Positions 31,367 through 40,201 of a stretch of 64,000 nt of DNA are shown here, piece by piece (position 1 is the first letter of the stretch; every line of letters starts with the position of its first letter). Position numbers and translations under genes: made by a program. The notes beneath the pieces were generated by a model. That model did not search any database, was not told the DNA's origin, and was given only the letters and a program-made list of their open reading frames with translations. Source of the stretch: UBA3824 sp017541145 (lineage in GTDB: Bacteria; Bacteroidota; Bacteroidia; Bacteroidales; UBA3824); contig CAMVLO010000007.1 in assembly GCA_947168365.1 (NCBI GenBank), positions 1 to 64,000 of the forward strand, read 5' to 3'.

Positions 31367-32437
31367 ATGGAAAAGACTGAAGATAACAAATACATCATTG
31401 GTATTACCCAAGGAGATATAAACGGAATCGGCTATGAAGTGATTTTTAAAGCACTTGCCGATCCCGAATTTTATAATGATTTTACAATAGTGATTTACGG
31501 TTCGCCAAAGATTGCCGCTTACCACCGCAAGATGCTTGGTATCTCTAATATCACTGTCAACAATGCCAAAGACGCTACTGATTTGGTACCGAATAGTATC
31601 AATATCATAAATGTTTGTGACGAGAATACACGAGTAGAACTCGGTAATTCTACAATTCAAGCCGGAGAGTGTAGCGTGGCAGCTTACAACAGGGCTCAAA
31701 CCGACCTTAAAAATAATCTTATTGATATCCTGATTGCTGCGCCTACCAATCAATTTAATATCAGCGATGCGGGTTTTAGATTTGCAAGCTGTTCAGAGGC
31801 TTTGGCTCAGGAATTTAATATCAGAAATTTTGTTATAACATTTTTGGGCGAAAAGTGTAGAATTGCTACAGTTACAAGTGCTATGCCTGTTGCTAAAATC
31901 TCAGAAAATATCACTTCGGAAAAAATTCTTTGGAAAATACGGACTCTCAACAAGTCGTTGAAAGAAGATTTTACAATCAGCAAACCGAAAATCGCAGTTT
32001 TGGGTATCAATCCTTATGCTTCTGATTACGGAGTTTTTGGTATCGAAGAGGGCGAACGCATATTGCCGGCTATTGACAAAGCTTATCAGGAAGATATTGC
32101 ATGTTTTGGCCCGTATAGTCCGGAAGGATTTTTCGCTTCGGAGGCTTATAAAAAGTTTGACGCTGTTTTGGCGATGTATTACGACCAAGCTGTTTTGGCG
32201 TTCAGACTTATAGAAGGCAACAAAGGTGTTTGCTATACAGCAGGTTTGCCGGTAGTAAGCGTTTCTACAATTCATGGTCCGGCTTACGATATTGCCGGAA
32301 AGGGTGTTGCTGACGAAACTTCGCTTAAAAATGCAATTTGTGCAGCAATTGATATCTCAAGAAACCGTAAACTTTTGGAAGGAATAGTTCCGCTCAAGAA
32401 AGTAGCTGAGGCTGAATCTGAAAAGAAAATCTGTTAG
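31367..32437 (+). CDS. PdxA-like protein lacking the metal-binding histidines
   Basis: This 356-residue protein aligns over its full length with PdxA (4-hydroxythreonine-4-phosphate dehydrogenase, vitamin B6 synthesis). It has TQGDINGIGYEVI at the start, PKIAVLGINPY, FGIEEGERILPAI, GPYSPEGFF and YDIAGKGVAD. However, each of the three known metal-binding His positions is changed: GHTE reads SCSE, NPHAGE reads NPYASD, and MYHDQ reads MYYDQ. The DHGTA motif reads IHGPA. The fold is probably kept but normal catalysis is unlikely. It begins a run with dtd (6-bp gap), a MazG-like gene and deoC. Confidence 0.85.
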   Translation: MEKTEDNKYIIGITQGDINGIGYEVIFKALADPEFYNDFTIVIYGSPKIAAYHRKMLGISNITVNNAKDATDLVPNSINIINVCDENTRVELGNSTIQAGECSVAAYNRAQTDLKNNLIDILIAAPTNQFNISDAGFRFASCSEALAQEFNIRNFVITFLGEKCRIATVTSAMPVAKISENITSEKILWKIRTLNKSLKEDFTISKPKIAVLGINPYASDYGVFGIEEGERILPAIDKAYQEDIACFGPYSPEGFFASEAYKKFDAVLAMYYDQAVLAFRLIEGNKGVCYTAGLPVVSVSTIHGPAYDIAGKGVADETSLKNAICAAIDISRNRKLLEGIVPLKKVAEAESEKKIC

Positions 32438-32443
32438 AAAAAA

Positions 32444-32896
32444 ATGAAAGTTGTAATACAACGATGCCTTGAGGCTTCGGTAACAATTGACGGCGTAGTA
32501 AAAGGCAAAATCGGACAAGGTTACATGATTCTTGTTGGCTTTGTTGCTGACGACACCGAGGAGGATATGAAATGGATTGCCGGAAAAATTGATGGTTTGA
32601 GAGTTTTCAACGATCAAGACGGTGTAATGAATCTTTCTATTCATGATGTAGACGGCGATATATTGTTAGTCAGTCAGTTTACATTGCATGCTATGACCAA
32701 AAAGGGCAACCGTCCGTCTTATATTTTGGCTGCGAAACCCGAAATTGCAAAACCGATGTACGAAAAATTTATTACTATTTTGGAAAATCAGTTCGGTAAA
32801 AAAGTTGAAACCGGAGAATTTGGTGCTGATATGAAAGTAAGTCTTATCAACGATGGTCCGGTTACGATAATTATCGACAGTAAAAACAAATTGTAG
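32444..32896 (+). CDS. dtd: D-aminoacyl-tRNA deacylase
   Basis: Dtd removes D-amino acids (and glycine) wrongly loaded on tRNA. The 150-residue protein starts MKVVIQRCLEASVTIDG, has the active-site SQFTLHA motif near residue 77 and the cross-subunit NDGPVTI motif near residue 137, which together form the catalytic pocket of the homodimer. Length is normal. It lies between the PdxA-like gene and the MazG-like gene with very short gaps, so it is co-transcribed. Confidence 0.95.
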   Translation: MKVVIQRCLEASVTIDGVVKGKIGQGYMILVGFVADDTEEDMKWIAGKIDGLRVFNDQDGVMNLSIHDVDGDILLVSQFTLHAMTKKGNRPSYILAAKPEIAKPMYEKFITILENQFGKKVETGEFGADMKVSLINDGPVTIIIDSKNKL

Positions 32897-32907
32897 TAAG
32901 AAAAAAA

Positions 32908-33234
32908 ATGACAATAGAGGAAGCGCAAGCCAAAGTGGATTCTTGGATAAAGACTTACGGCGTAAGATATTTCAATGAGCTTACAAATATGGCGGTTCTC
33001 ACCGAAGAAGTGGGAGAGGTGGCGCGTATTATTTCCAGGAAATACGGCGAACAGAGTTTCAAAGAGTCAGACAAAAACAAAGATCTTGCTGACGAACTCG
33101 CTGATGTACTTTGGGTAGTGATATGTCTTGCAAATCAAACCGGGGTAAATCTTACTGAGGCTTTTGAAAAAAATCTTGCTAAGAAAACTTCGCGCGATAG
33201 AGAAAGACATCACAACAACGAAAAACTGAAATAA
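32908..33234 (+). CDS. MazG-like nucleotide pyrophosphohydrolase
   Basis: This 108-residue all-helical protein has the MazG/dUTPase-superfamily metal site. EEVGEVARIISRKYG holds the E-x-x-E helix, and LADELADVLWVVICLANQ holds the E-x-x-D helix. Related proteins hydrolyse nucleoside triphosphates to monophosphates and may clean up non-canonical nucleotides. Substrate is unknown. It lies 11 bp after dtd and 25 bp before deoC, in one operon. Confidence 0.88.
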   Translation: MTIEEAQAKVDSWIKTYGVRYFNELTNMAVLTEEVGEVARIISRKYGEQSFKESDKNKDLADELADVLWVVICLANQTGVNLTEAFEKNLAKKTSRDRERHHNNEKLK

Positions 33235-33259
33235 ATAAAGGTTAATAAAAAAATAGATT

Positions 33260-34120
33260 ATGGAAAATTTCTCTTTTGAAAAATGGGGTTCTGCACTTGT
33301 AGACAGCAAACTCACATTTTACAGCAATCATCCGTTGCAACCAACTGTTGAGATGTTGAAAACAATTTATTCTTGTATTGATTTAACATCGCTTAGCAAT
33401 ACTGATACCGAAAAAACAATCACTGAAATGGTGAATGGTGTTAACAATTTCAAGAAACAGTATCCGGGTTTCAACAATGTTGCAGGTATTTGTGTTTATC
33501 CTAACTTTGTACAAACTGTTAAGAAAACTCTTGAAGTTCCTCAAGTAGAAGTAGTTTCGGTGGCAGGCGCATTTCCTCACGCTCAAACTGCACTTGATCT
33601 CAAGGTAAGAGAAGTAGAAGATGTTTACAAATACGGTGCTGACGAAATTGATATCGTAATCAATGCCGGTGATATAATTGAAGGTCGTCTTGATAAGGCA
33701 GAAGAAGAAGTAAAAGCAATGAAGGCTGCTGCTCACAGTGCCAAACTCAAAGTAATTCTTGAGACAGGTGCTTACAAATTTGATGCTGATATTTATAACG
33801 CATCAATTGTAGCAATGAAAGCCGGTGCTAACTTTATTAAAACTTCTACCGGAAAAATGAGTCCGGCTGCTACTCCGAGAGCTGCTGTTATTATGGCATT
33901 GGCAATTGTTGATTATCAGAATGCTACACAGCGCGAAGTAGGTTTGAAGGTTGCCGGCGGTATCCGTACAACTCAAGAAGCTGTACTTTATGCTCAGATT
34001 ATCAAAGATATTCTTGGCAAATCTCGTTTTGAAAAATCATCATTCCGTATTGGAGCTACATCTTTGGCTAAAAATGTTTTGGCTGACTTGAATCAGATGT
34101 TGCTCAACGGTGATAAATAA
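33260..34120 (+). CDS. deoC: Deoxyribose-phosphate aldolase
   Basis: DeoC splits 2-deoxyribose-5-phosphate into glyceraldehyde-3-phosphate and acetaldehyde. The 286-residue protein has the class I aldolase barrel motifs: YGADEIDIVINAGDI, the Schiff-base Lys in NFIKTSTGKMSP near residue 195, and VGLKVAGGIRTTQEA with the second active-site Lys. It is of the longer type, with about 40 extra N-terminal residues. It ends the PdxA-like/dtd/MazG-like operon and is followed by a terminator. Confidence 0.95.
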   Translation: MENFSFEKWGSALVDSKLTFYSNHPLQPTVEMLKTIYSCIDLTSLSNTDTEKTITEMVNGVNNFKKQYPGFNNVAGICVYPNFVQTVKKTLEVPQVEVVSVAGAFPHAQTALDLKVREVEDVYKYGADEIDIVINAGDIIEGRLDKAEEEVKAMKAAAHSAKLKVILETGAYKFDADIYNASIVAMKAGANFIKTSTGKMSPAATPRAAVIMALAIVDYQNATQREVGLKVAGGIRTTQEAVLYAQIIKDILGKSRFEKSSFRIGATSLAKNVLADLNQMLLNGDK

Positions 34121-34146
34121 TGATATTTATATATATTGTTCATGGC

Positions 34147-34189
34147 ATCCGGCATGGTAAGTTTTTTTACTGTGTCGGATTTTTTTTTA
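34147..34189 (+). terminator. deoC operon terminator
   Basis: ATCCGGCATGGTAA pairs with TTACTGTGTCGGAT using several G-T wobbles, then nine T. The T run touches the 3' end of the convergent peptidase gene. Confidence 0.75.
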
Positions 34190-36136
34190 TCTGAACGTAA
34201 ATTTATTTTTGTTCGGAGTTTGGGTGGAATTGTTCGTGACTTTTTTGTATTCTGATTTTTTGAGTTTGTGCGGATGGTAAATAGAAATTCGGGTAGAATA
34301 ATATTTATTACCGTCGAGTTGCAAAATGTATTGACCTTCAGGAAGTTCTGCGGTATGTATTTCTATTTTACCGTTGTTAGGTATTTTGCCACGCGTACTT
34401 TCTTTTGTCTTGATATCGCGAAGGATATACCATGAATATTGATTTTTGTAATCCGAAATCAATACTTTTACTTTGCCGGTTTTAGTTTCGGAATTTATTG
34501 TAATTTTATCGTCTGTGTTTGTAATTTTTGCTTTGTTTACAGTAGACCCTTTGCTGATAATCTCGCTGTTGGGATCAAAAATTACATATTTTACTGTAAA
34601 ATTGGGTATTACTGTAAAAAACTGGTCTTGATTGAAATTGTTGAGTCTGAAAATAGTCTGTTCGTCGTTGAGACCGAAGAAAATCAACGGAATTTTTACT
34701 CTGAAAATATTGTTGCTGCTGTCTGATGCGTTTTGATGAATTTTGATGTTAACAAGACCGTCAGACATCTGTTGCCATTCTATTTTGTAAATCGGAAAAC
34801 CTGTACCTAAAATCCATTGGCGGTAAAACCAATCCATATTTTTGCCCGAAATAATATTTACAATTTTGAAAAAATCTTCGGCTGTAGCGTTGTGATATTT
34901 CAATCTGAAGTCGTTTACGTAGGCTTTCATTGCTGAAAAAAATGCTGCATCGCCGATTTCTCGTCTCAACATGTGTAATACCATTGCGCCTTTGGAGTAC
35001 GATGTTTCGTGACAAAATATATTGTGATAATCAGTAGTATCGGGAATAAAAATGCAACTGTTGTCGTATTTGCAAGCCTCTTCTATTTCGTGTTTGCGCC
35101 ATTGTTCGGGGTAGCGGCCTTGGGCGTAACCTTTTTCGGTAGCAAGATATTCGCAATAATGTGCAAATCCTTCATTTACAAATACATCTTTCCACGATTT
35201 GCAAGTAATCATATCGCCAAACCACTGATGCGCCAATTCATGAATCATCAAATCGAGTTCAAAATGACACAAAAAGCTTATAGTTTGATGTTCCATTCCG
35301 CCGTGCCAACCGAATTGAGCGTGTCCGTATTTTTCGTCGGCAAAAGGGTAAAGTCCAAACGAATCGCACATCATCTTAAAAGCATTTGCAAGTTTCCAAG
35401 ATTTGCGTTTGCATTGTTCGTAACGTTCAGGATATACGTAATTTACAATTTCAATAGAATCGTTGTTAATTGTTACCCAATCGGAATAAACTTTGTATTC
35501 GGTAACCGCTACAGCCAACAAATAATAAGCGCACGGGTAGCGATGATGCCATTCAGTAATGCGGGTAGCACCTGTAACAATTTCGCTGTAAAGTTTGCCG
35601 TTGGAAACTGCTCTGTATCTTTTGGGACAGCTGATAATGATATAAGAACTGTCGATTTTGTCGCTGATATCTTGTTTGCACGGAAACCAATCTTTTGCGC
35701 CGTAGGGTTCGCTGAGAGTCCAAAACGCAGGAATATTTTCGTGATGATCAAAACACACCGAGCCGATACCTGTTTTTTGAGGTTTTCCTCCGTAAACAAT
35801 TGTAATACTGTCGGTTTCTTGCCAAACATTTTTGGGGTATATTATTAACTTGTTGTTGTCTTGAGAGAAATTCAACCTTGTATTATAATTGTGTAGAATG
35901 CAACTTACGGTAAGCGAATCCGACAAATCCAATTTGATAGGCAAATCTCTTTCGTTTCGGTTTTTTAAAGAAAAATAATGAGTAGTATAACCGTTAATAT
36001 ATTGAACAGCAGGGTCTACGTTTATGTACAGACGCATGAATTTCATGTTGATACCGGCTTCGTTTTTGGGGCGACCGATTCCAACATTGATAGCGAAACA
36101 CACCGTCAATATCGAAAAAATAATATTTTTTAACAT
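34187..36136 (-). CDS. M1 family metallopeptidase, exported
   Basis: The 649-residue protein has a signal peptide (LKNIIFSILTVCFAINVGIG) and the M1 aminopeptidase core: zinc motif HELAHQWFGD at about residue 299, and the third zinc ligand Glu in FVNEGFAHYCEYL about 19 residues later. The exopeptidase motif GxMEN reads GGMEH, so N-terminal recognition may be altered. A C-terminal domain of about 130 residues looks like a beta-rich add-on. No T9SS tail is visible. It stands alone on the minus strand with its own promoter and probably degrades peptides in the periplasm or outside. Confidence 0.9.
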   Translation of the reverse strand: MLKNIIFSILTVCFAINVGIGRPKNEAGINMKFMRLYINVDPAVQYINGYTTHYFSLKNRNERDLPIKLDLSDSLTVSCILHNYNTRLNFSQDNNKLIIYPKNVWQETDSITIVYGGKPQKTGIGSVCFDHHENIPAFWTLSEPYGAKDWFPCKQDISDKIDSSYIIISCPKRYRAVSNGKLYSEIVTGATRITEWHHRYPCAYYLLAVAVTEYKVYSDWVTINNDSIEIVNYVYPERYEQCKRKSWKLANAFKMMCDSFGLYPFADEKYGHAQFGWHGGMEHQTISFLCHFELDLMIHELAHQWFGDMITCKSWKDVFVNEGFAHYCEYLATEKGYAQGRYPEQWRKHEIEEACKYDNSCIFIPDTTDYHNIFCHETSYSKGAMVLHMLRREIGDAAFFSAMKAYVNDFRLKYHNATAEDFFKIVNIISGKNMDWFYRQWILGTGFPIYKIEWQQMSDGLVNIKIHQNASDSSNNIFRVKIPLIFFGLNDEQTIFRLNNFNQDQFFTVIPNFTVKYVIFDPNSEIISKGSTVNKAKITNTDDKITINSETKTGKVKVLISDYKNQYSWYILRDIKTKESTRGKIPNNGKIEIHTAELPEGQYILQLDGNKYYSTRISIYHPHKLKKSEYKKVTNNSTQTPNKNKFTFR

Positions 36137-36190
36137 TTTGTAAAACGTGAAAAATAGACCCGGAAAAATTTTTTATGAACAAATTCGGTA

Positions 36191-36222
36191 CAAAGTTAAT
36201 ATTCTAAATGCTTAATACACAA
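36191..36222 (-). promoter_or_regulatory. Promoter of the M1 peptidase gene
   Basis: On the minus strand TTG (36220-36222) and TAACTTTG (36191-36198) with a 21-bp spacer. The remaining DNA up to acpP (36223-36389) is A/T-rich; a TTACTTTG at 36329-36336 may be the acpP -7 box. Confidence 0.6.
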
Positions 36223-36389
36223 TTTTTTTGAGTTTTTTTTTGAAATTTCTTAATAATTAGCGGACGAAAAATAAAGATTTAATATACAATGATTTATAAA
36301 AAAATTTTTTTTTGTGGTCGAAATTTATTTACTTTGCAGCCACAAATTAAAAAGAACACATAGTAAAAATTTAAAAAATTTAATTAATT

Positions 36390-36626
36390 ATGTCAGACAT
36401 TTCTTCACGCGTAAAAGCAATCATCGTAGACAAACTCGGTGTTGATGAATCAGAAGTAACAGAAGAAGCAAGCTTCACAAACGACTTGGGTGCAGATTCA
36501 CTCGATACAGTTGAATTGATTATGCAGTTCGAAAAGGAATTCACAATCACAATTCCGGACGATCAAGCAGAAAAAATCGCTACTGTAGGTGATGCAATCA
36601 AATACATTACAGACAACACAAAGTAA
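36390..36626 (+). CDS. acpP: Acyl carrier protein
   Basis: AcpP carries growing acyl chains in fatty-acid synthesis. The 78-residue protein is typical: the phosphopantetheine Ser sits in LGADSLDTVELIM near residue 38, surrounded by acidic residues. It is directly followed by fabF (30-bp gap) and rnc, the common acpP-fabF-rnc order in Bacteroidota and other bacteria, which marks this as the housekeeping ACP in contrast to the one at 22215. Confidence 0.97.
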   Translation: MSDISSRVKAIIVDKLGVDESEVTEEASFTNDLGADSLDTVELIMQFEKEFTITIPDDQAEKIATVGDAIKYITDNTK

Positions 36627-36656
36627 TTTTTTAAAAGCACTAAACACAAGAGTTTT

Positions 36657-37904
36657 ATGGAATTAAAACGCGTAGTTGTAACCGGCATGGGAACTATTAA
36701 TCCCTTAGGCCACAATATAATCGAGTTTTGGGATAACTTGAAATCTGGGGTAAGCGGTGCAGGTCCAATTACCCGTTTTAATCCCGAAAAATTCAAGACT
36801 CGATTCGCATGTGAAGTTAAGGATTACGATCCTGCTAAGTTCTTCGACAGAAAATCTATTTCTAAGATGGACTTATTTACCCAGTTTGCCATGATTGCAA
36901 CTGATGAAGGTATGAAACAAGCAGGTTTGGAAAATGCTGATTTCAATCACGAACGGGCAGGTGTGATTTGGGGATCTGGAATTGGTGGTATCAATGTGAT
37001 GACCGATGAGGTTATTGAATTCACCAAAGGTGACGGTACTCCTAAATTCAGTCCCTTCTTTATACCTAAAATGATCGGTGACATCGCTGCGGGTCAGATT
37101 TCTATGAAATATGACTTGCGTGGACCAAACTATGCCACTGTATCAGCATGTGCTTCGTCTACTCATGCAATTATTGATGCATTCAATTGGATTAGACTCG
37201 GCAAAGCTGACATCATGATTACAGGAGGTTCTGAATCTCCTATCGGAATTGCTGCTCTCGCAGGTTTCAATTCTATGAAAGCTTTGTCTACAAGAAACGA
37301 TGATCCTAAAACAGCTTCAAGACCTTTCGACAAAGACCGTGACGGTTTTGTGATTGGCGAGGGCGGCGGATGCTTGATTCTTGAGGAATACGAACACGCA
37401 AAAGCTCGCGGCGCAAAGATATTATGCGAAGTAGCCGGAGGTGGTGCTTCGGCTGATGCTCATCATATTACAGCTCCTCACCCTGAGGGACGCGGCGCAG
37501 CTCAAGTTATGAGAATGGCTCTTGAGGATGGTAATGTTAAACCTGAAGAAATCGATTACATCAATGTACACGGTACTTCTACAGGTCTTGGCGATAAATC
37601 TGAATCATTAGCTATCAAACAAGTATTTGGCGAACATGCTTACAATTTGAGTATCAGTTCTACTAAGAGTATGACTGGTCACTTGTTGGGTGGTGCCGGT
37701 GCTATTGAATCTATTGCTTGCGTTCTCGCTATGCAAAATAATACTGTACCGCCTACTATCAACTTCCAAACCCCGGATCCGGATATCGATCCAAAACTTG
37801 ACATTACTCCTAATGTCGCTAAAGCGAAGACTATCAAAGCCGCTCTTAATAATACTTTCGGTTTTGGCGGTCACAACGCATCTGTGGTTTTCAAGAAATT
37901 GTAA
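36657..37904 (+). CDS. fabF: Beta-ketoacyl-ACP synthase II
   Basis: FabF extends acyl-ACP chains by condensation with malonyl-ACP. The 415-residue protein has the complete Cys-His-His triad: Cys in TVSACASSTHAI near residue 164, His in NVHGTSTGLGD near residue 304, and His in STKSMTGHLLGGAGA near residue 341. The C-terminal NTFGFGGHNASVVF loop is also present. It forms the acpP-fabF-rnc operon, with 22 bp to rnc. Confidence 0.97.
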   Translation: MELKRVVVTGMGTINPLGHNIIEFWDNLKSGVSGAGPITRFNPEKFKTRFACEVKDYDPAKFFDRKSISKMDLFTQFAMIATDEGMKQAGLENADFNHERAGVIWGSGIGGINVMTDEVIEFTKGDGTPKFSPFFIPKMIGDIAAGQISMKYDLRGPNYATVSACASSTHAIIDAFNWIRLGKADIMITGGSESPIGIAALAGFNSMKALSTRNDDPKTASRPFDKDRDGFVIGEGGGCLILEEYEHAKARGAKILCEVAGGGASADAHHITAPHPEGRGAAQVMRMALEDGNVKPEEIDYINVHGTSTGLGDKSESLAIKQVFGEHAYNLSISSTKSMTGHLLGGAGAIESIACVLAMQNNTVPPTINFQTPDPDIDPKLDITPNVAKAKTIKAALNNTFGFGGHNASVVFKKL

Positions 37905-37926
37905 GCCTTAAAAACAAGACAAAGTA

Positions 37927-38658
37927 GTGTTTACAGACTTATTGTCGTTTTTGAAATTTATTTTTAGGTCCGATAAAAAATTCGTCTTAGAATTAAGACG
38001 AATTACGGGCTTTTTTCCAAATCACATCGAGTACTACAAGACTGCTCTTATTCACCGTTCTAAATCTATTAGACAAAAGGACGGTTTTTTAGTTAATAAT
38101 GAACGACTTGAATTTTTGGGTGACTCGGTGCTGGATTTGTTGATTGGCGAGTATCTTTACAAAAAATTCCCTGAGGAACAGGAAGGATTCCTCACTCAAT
38201 GCCGTTCGCGCATTGTTAACGGTGAAAATCTTTCTGAGCTCACCAAACACATCGGGCTTGATAAACTTGTAAAGACAAATGTGAAAACCAATTCGCAAGG
38301 CATTCACCTTTACGGCGATGCTTTTGAAGCCTTTTTGGGTGCTGTCTATCTTGACAGAGGTTTCAGAAAAGCCGGTAAATATATCATTAAAAGGATTATG
38401 CCGAAGTATCTTAATATTGTAGAATTGGAACATCACAACTACAATTACAAGTCACAGATGATAGAATGGGGACAAAAAAACAAAAAGACTGTTTCTTTCG
38501 AGACCGACCTTGATGCTCCGGGCAGCAAATATTTTGTTTCGGTAATCAAAATCGGTGACGATGAAATGGGGTCCGGCGTTGGCAGTTCTAAAAAAGAAGC
38601 TGAACAAAAAGCCGCTAAAATTTGTCTCGAAAAACTTGGAGAACTTCAGTGGGAATAG
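37927..38658 (+). CDS. rnc: Ribonuclease III
   Basis: RNase III cuts double-stranded RNA in rRNA and mRNA processing. The 243-residue protein has the RNase III signature NERLEFLGDSVLDLLI near residue 58, the second acidic site GDAFEAFLGAVYLDRG near residue 127, and a C-terminal dsRNA-binding domain (about residues 175-240, with KKEAEQKAAKI). The start is GTG. It is the last gene of the acpP-fabF-rnc operon and is followed by a large hairpin element at 38674-38782. Confidence 0.96.
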   Translation: MFTDLLSFLKFIFRSDKKFVLELRRITGFFPNHIEYYKTALIHRSKSIRQKDGFLVNNERLEFLGDSVLDLLIGEYLYKKFPEEQEGFLTQCRSRIVNGENLSELTKHIGLDKLVKTNVKTNSQGIHLYGDAFEAFLGAVYLDRGFRKAGKYIIKRIMPKYLNIVELEHHNYNYKSQMIEWGQKNKKTVSFETDLDAPGSKYFVSVIKIGDDEMGSGVGSSKKEAEQKAAKICLEKLGELQWE

Positions 38659-38673
38659 TTTTTATCCTCTGTT

Positions 38674-38782
38674 AAAAAAAATAATTTATGAATAATCGCA
38701 GATTAGTTTGTGATAACCGACGAGCCTAACATCGTTATCAGAAATTAAACACTCACGAGATTGTTCATAAATTATTTTTTTT
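38674..38782. other. Large intergenic hairpin element (possible MITE, terminator or structured RNA)
   Basis: The outer arms AAAAAAATAATTTATGAA (from 38674) and TTCATAAATTATTTTTTT (to about 38781) form a stem of about 23 bp that continues through AATC/GATT. Inside, TGATAAC (38711-38717) pairs with GTTATCA (38734-38740), a second hairpin. The right arm ends in a T run, so it can act as a terminator for rnc, but it is much larger than the other terminators here. No gene is inside. Confidence 0.6.
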
Positions 38783-38877
38783 GTTTTTCTAACATCTTTT
38801 ACTGTTTACGGTACAGTTAAAAAAAAATCAAAAAAATAATCAAATATTTTGTCATACTCTTTTTCTATTTTATTCAA

Positions 38878-39453
38878 ATGATAATCCTCAACGATATACT
38901 GATTGATGAAGATTTGTTCCTTCAGAAATTTGTTTGTGATCTCAAAACTTGCAAAGGCGAATGTTGCGTGGAAGGCGATTCCGGAGCTCCGCTTCTTGAA
39001 AAAGAATTGTACAAGTTGGAAGAATTTTATCCTCAAGCAAAAGAATATTTGAGCGAAGAGAATCAGAAAGCCGTAAAAAAACAGGGCTTCGGCGTTATCG
39101 ACAGCGACGGCGACCTCGGAACTCCGCTTGTTAACAATGCCGAATGTGCTTTTGCAACTCACAAGGACGGTATTGTGATGTGTGCTTACGAACGGGCATT
39201 TTTGGAGGGTAAAACTACTTGGAGAAAACCTGTATCTTGTTATCTTTATCCGATTAGGATGTCAAAAGCCGGTCCATTTAGAGTGATGAAATTTCACCGT
39301 TGGAGTATTTGCGAATGTGCTATGAAATATGGAACTGAGCTTGGTGTGCCGGCTTACAAATTTTTGAAAGAGCCGATTATTTCGGAATTTGGTGAAGATT
39401 TTTATAATCAACTTTGTGAAGTTGCTGAGGCTTATCTTAAATCAAAGAAATAG
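38878..39453 (+). CDS. DUF3109 family cysteine-rich protein
   Basis: This 191-residue protein matches the Bacteroidota DUF3109 family (related to YkgJ-type cysteine-cluster proteins). Conserved cysteines lie in CDLKTCKGECCVEGDSG near residue 20, CAFATHKDGIVMCAY near residue 90, SCYLYPIRM and ICECAM, probably binding zinc or an iron-sulfur cluster. Function is unknown. It follows the large hairpin and ends at a perfect bidirectional terminator, so it is a one-gene unit. Confidence 0.88.
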   Translation: MIILNDILIDEDLFLQKFVCDLKTCKGECCVEGDSGAPLLEKELYKLEEFYPQAKEYLSEENQKAVKKQGFGVIDSDGDLGTPLVNNAECAFATHKDGIVMCAYERAFLEGKTTWRKPVSCYLYPIRMSKAGPFRVMKFHRWSICECAMKYGTELGVPAYKFLKEPIISEFGEDFYNQLCEVAEAYLKSKK

Positions 39454-39487
39454 ATGTTAAGGCATAAAACCTTAACATCCAAATTTT
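39453..39487. terminator. Bidirectional terminator between DUF3109 and folE
   Basis: GATGTTAAGG at 39453-39462 is a perfect inverse of CCTTAACATC at 39470-39479. A T run follows on the plus strand; on the minus strand the flank is weaker. Confidence 0.8.
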
Positions 39488-40129
39488 TTAGTGAAGGTTA
39501 ACATTTATCAGTCTCAAAAATTCTTCTCTTGTTGTAGTGTTTTTGAGAAACGCACCTGTAAAAGCAGAAGTGGTTGTTACAGAATTTTGTTTCTGAACGC
39601 CGCGCATCATCATGCAGAGGTGTGAAGCCTCGATTACTACGGCAACTCCCCACGGATGAAGTGCTTCCTGAAGACAATCGCGAATTTGCATTGTAAGTCT
39701 TTCTTGTACCTGAAGTCTTCTTGCATAAGCGTCTACTACTCTTGCTATTTTGCTAAGTCCTGTAATAGTGCCGTTTGGGATGTAAGCCACATGTGCTTTT
39801 CCGAAAAACGGTAACAAATGATGTTCGCACATCGAATAGAGTTCGATGTTTTTTACCAAAACCATTTGACTGTAATCTTCTTTGAACAATGCACCTTCCA
39901 AAATTTTTTTCGGGTCGATTTGATATCCCTGTGTACAAAATTGCATTGCCTTAGCCACACGCATAGGAGTATCTTTGATGCCGTCACGGCTTGGATCTTC
40001 GCCTATTTGTACCAACATATTTTTTACGCTGGTTGCGATGCTGTTTGTGGATTCCTCGTTGTACTTTTCGACTTTGATGTATCTTGTACCCTCGTTGTAT
40101 TCTGCGCCTTTTTCTGTTAATTCTATCAT
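39488..40129 (-). CDS. folE: GTP cyclohydrolase I
   Basis: FolE converts GTP to 7,8-dihydroneopterin triphosphate, the first step of folate synthesis. The 213-residue protein has the zinc and catalytic block SMCEHHLLPFFGKAHVAYIP near residue 105, GLSKIARVVDAYARRLQVQE, and the third zinc Cys in LCMMMRGVQK near residue 172, all intact. It is divergent from the nucleoside-hydrolase gene at 40202, and its -7 box is at 40176-40183. Confidence 0.97.
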   Translation of the reverse strand: MIELTEKGAEYNEGTRYIKVEKYNEESTNSIATSVKNMLVQIGEDPSRDGIKDTPMRVAKAMQFCTQGYQIDPKKILEGALFKEDYSQMVLVKNIELYSMCEHHLLPFFGKAHVAYIPNGTITGLSKIARVVDAYARRLQVQERLTMQIRDCLQEALHPWGVAVVIEASHLCMMMRGVQKQNSVTTTSAFTGAFLKNTTTREEFLRLINVNLH

Positions 40130-40175
40130 TTGCAGGAATTTTTTTGTTGCGAAATTTTTATTAATTTAGTGACTG

Positions 40176-40183
40176 CAAAATTA
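40176..40183 (-). promoter_or_regulatory. -7 box of folE
   Basis: Minus-strand TAATTTTG, 47 bp before the folE start. It overlaps the region that must also hold the promoter of the divergent gene. Confidence 0.55.
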
Positions 40184-40201
40184 TATTTTATTTCTCAAAA
40201 A

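Noticed and set aside
37979..38005. TTCGTCTTAGAATTAAGACGAA palindrome inside rnc as a member of the GAATTAAACG repeat family
   Set aside because: It lies within well-conserved coding sequence and lacks the TATCACCGAA arm, so similarity is probably chance.
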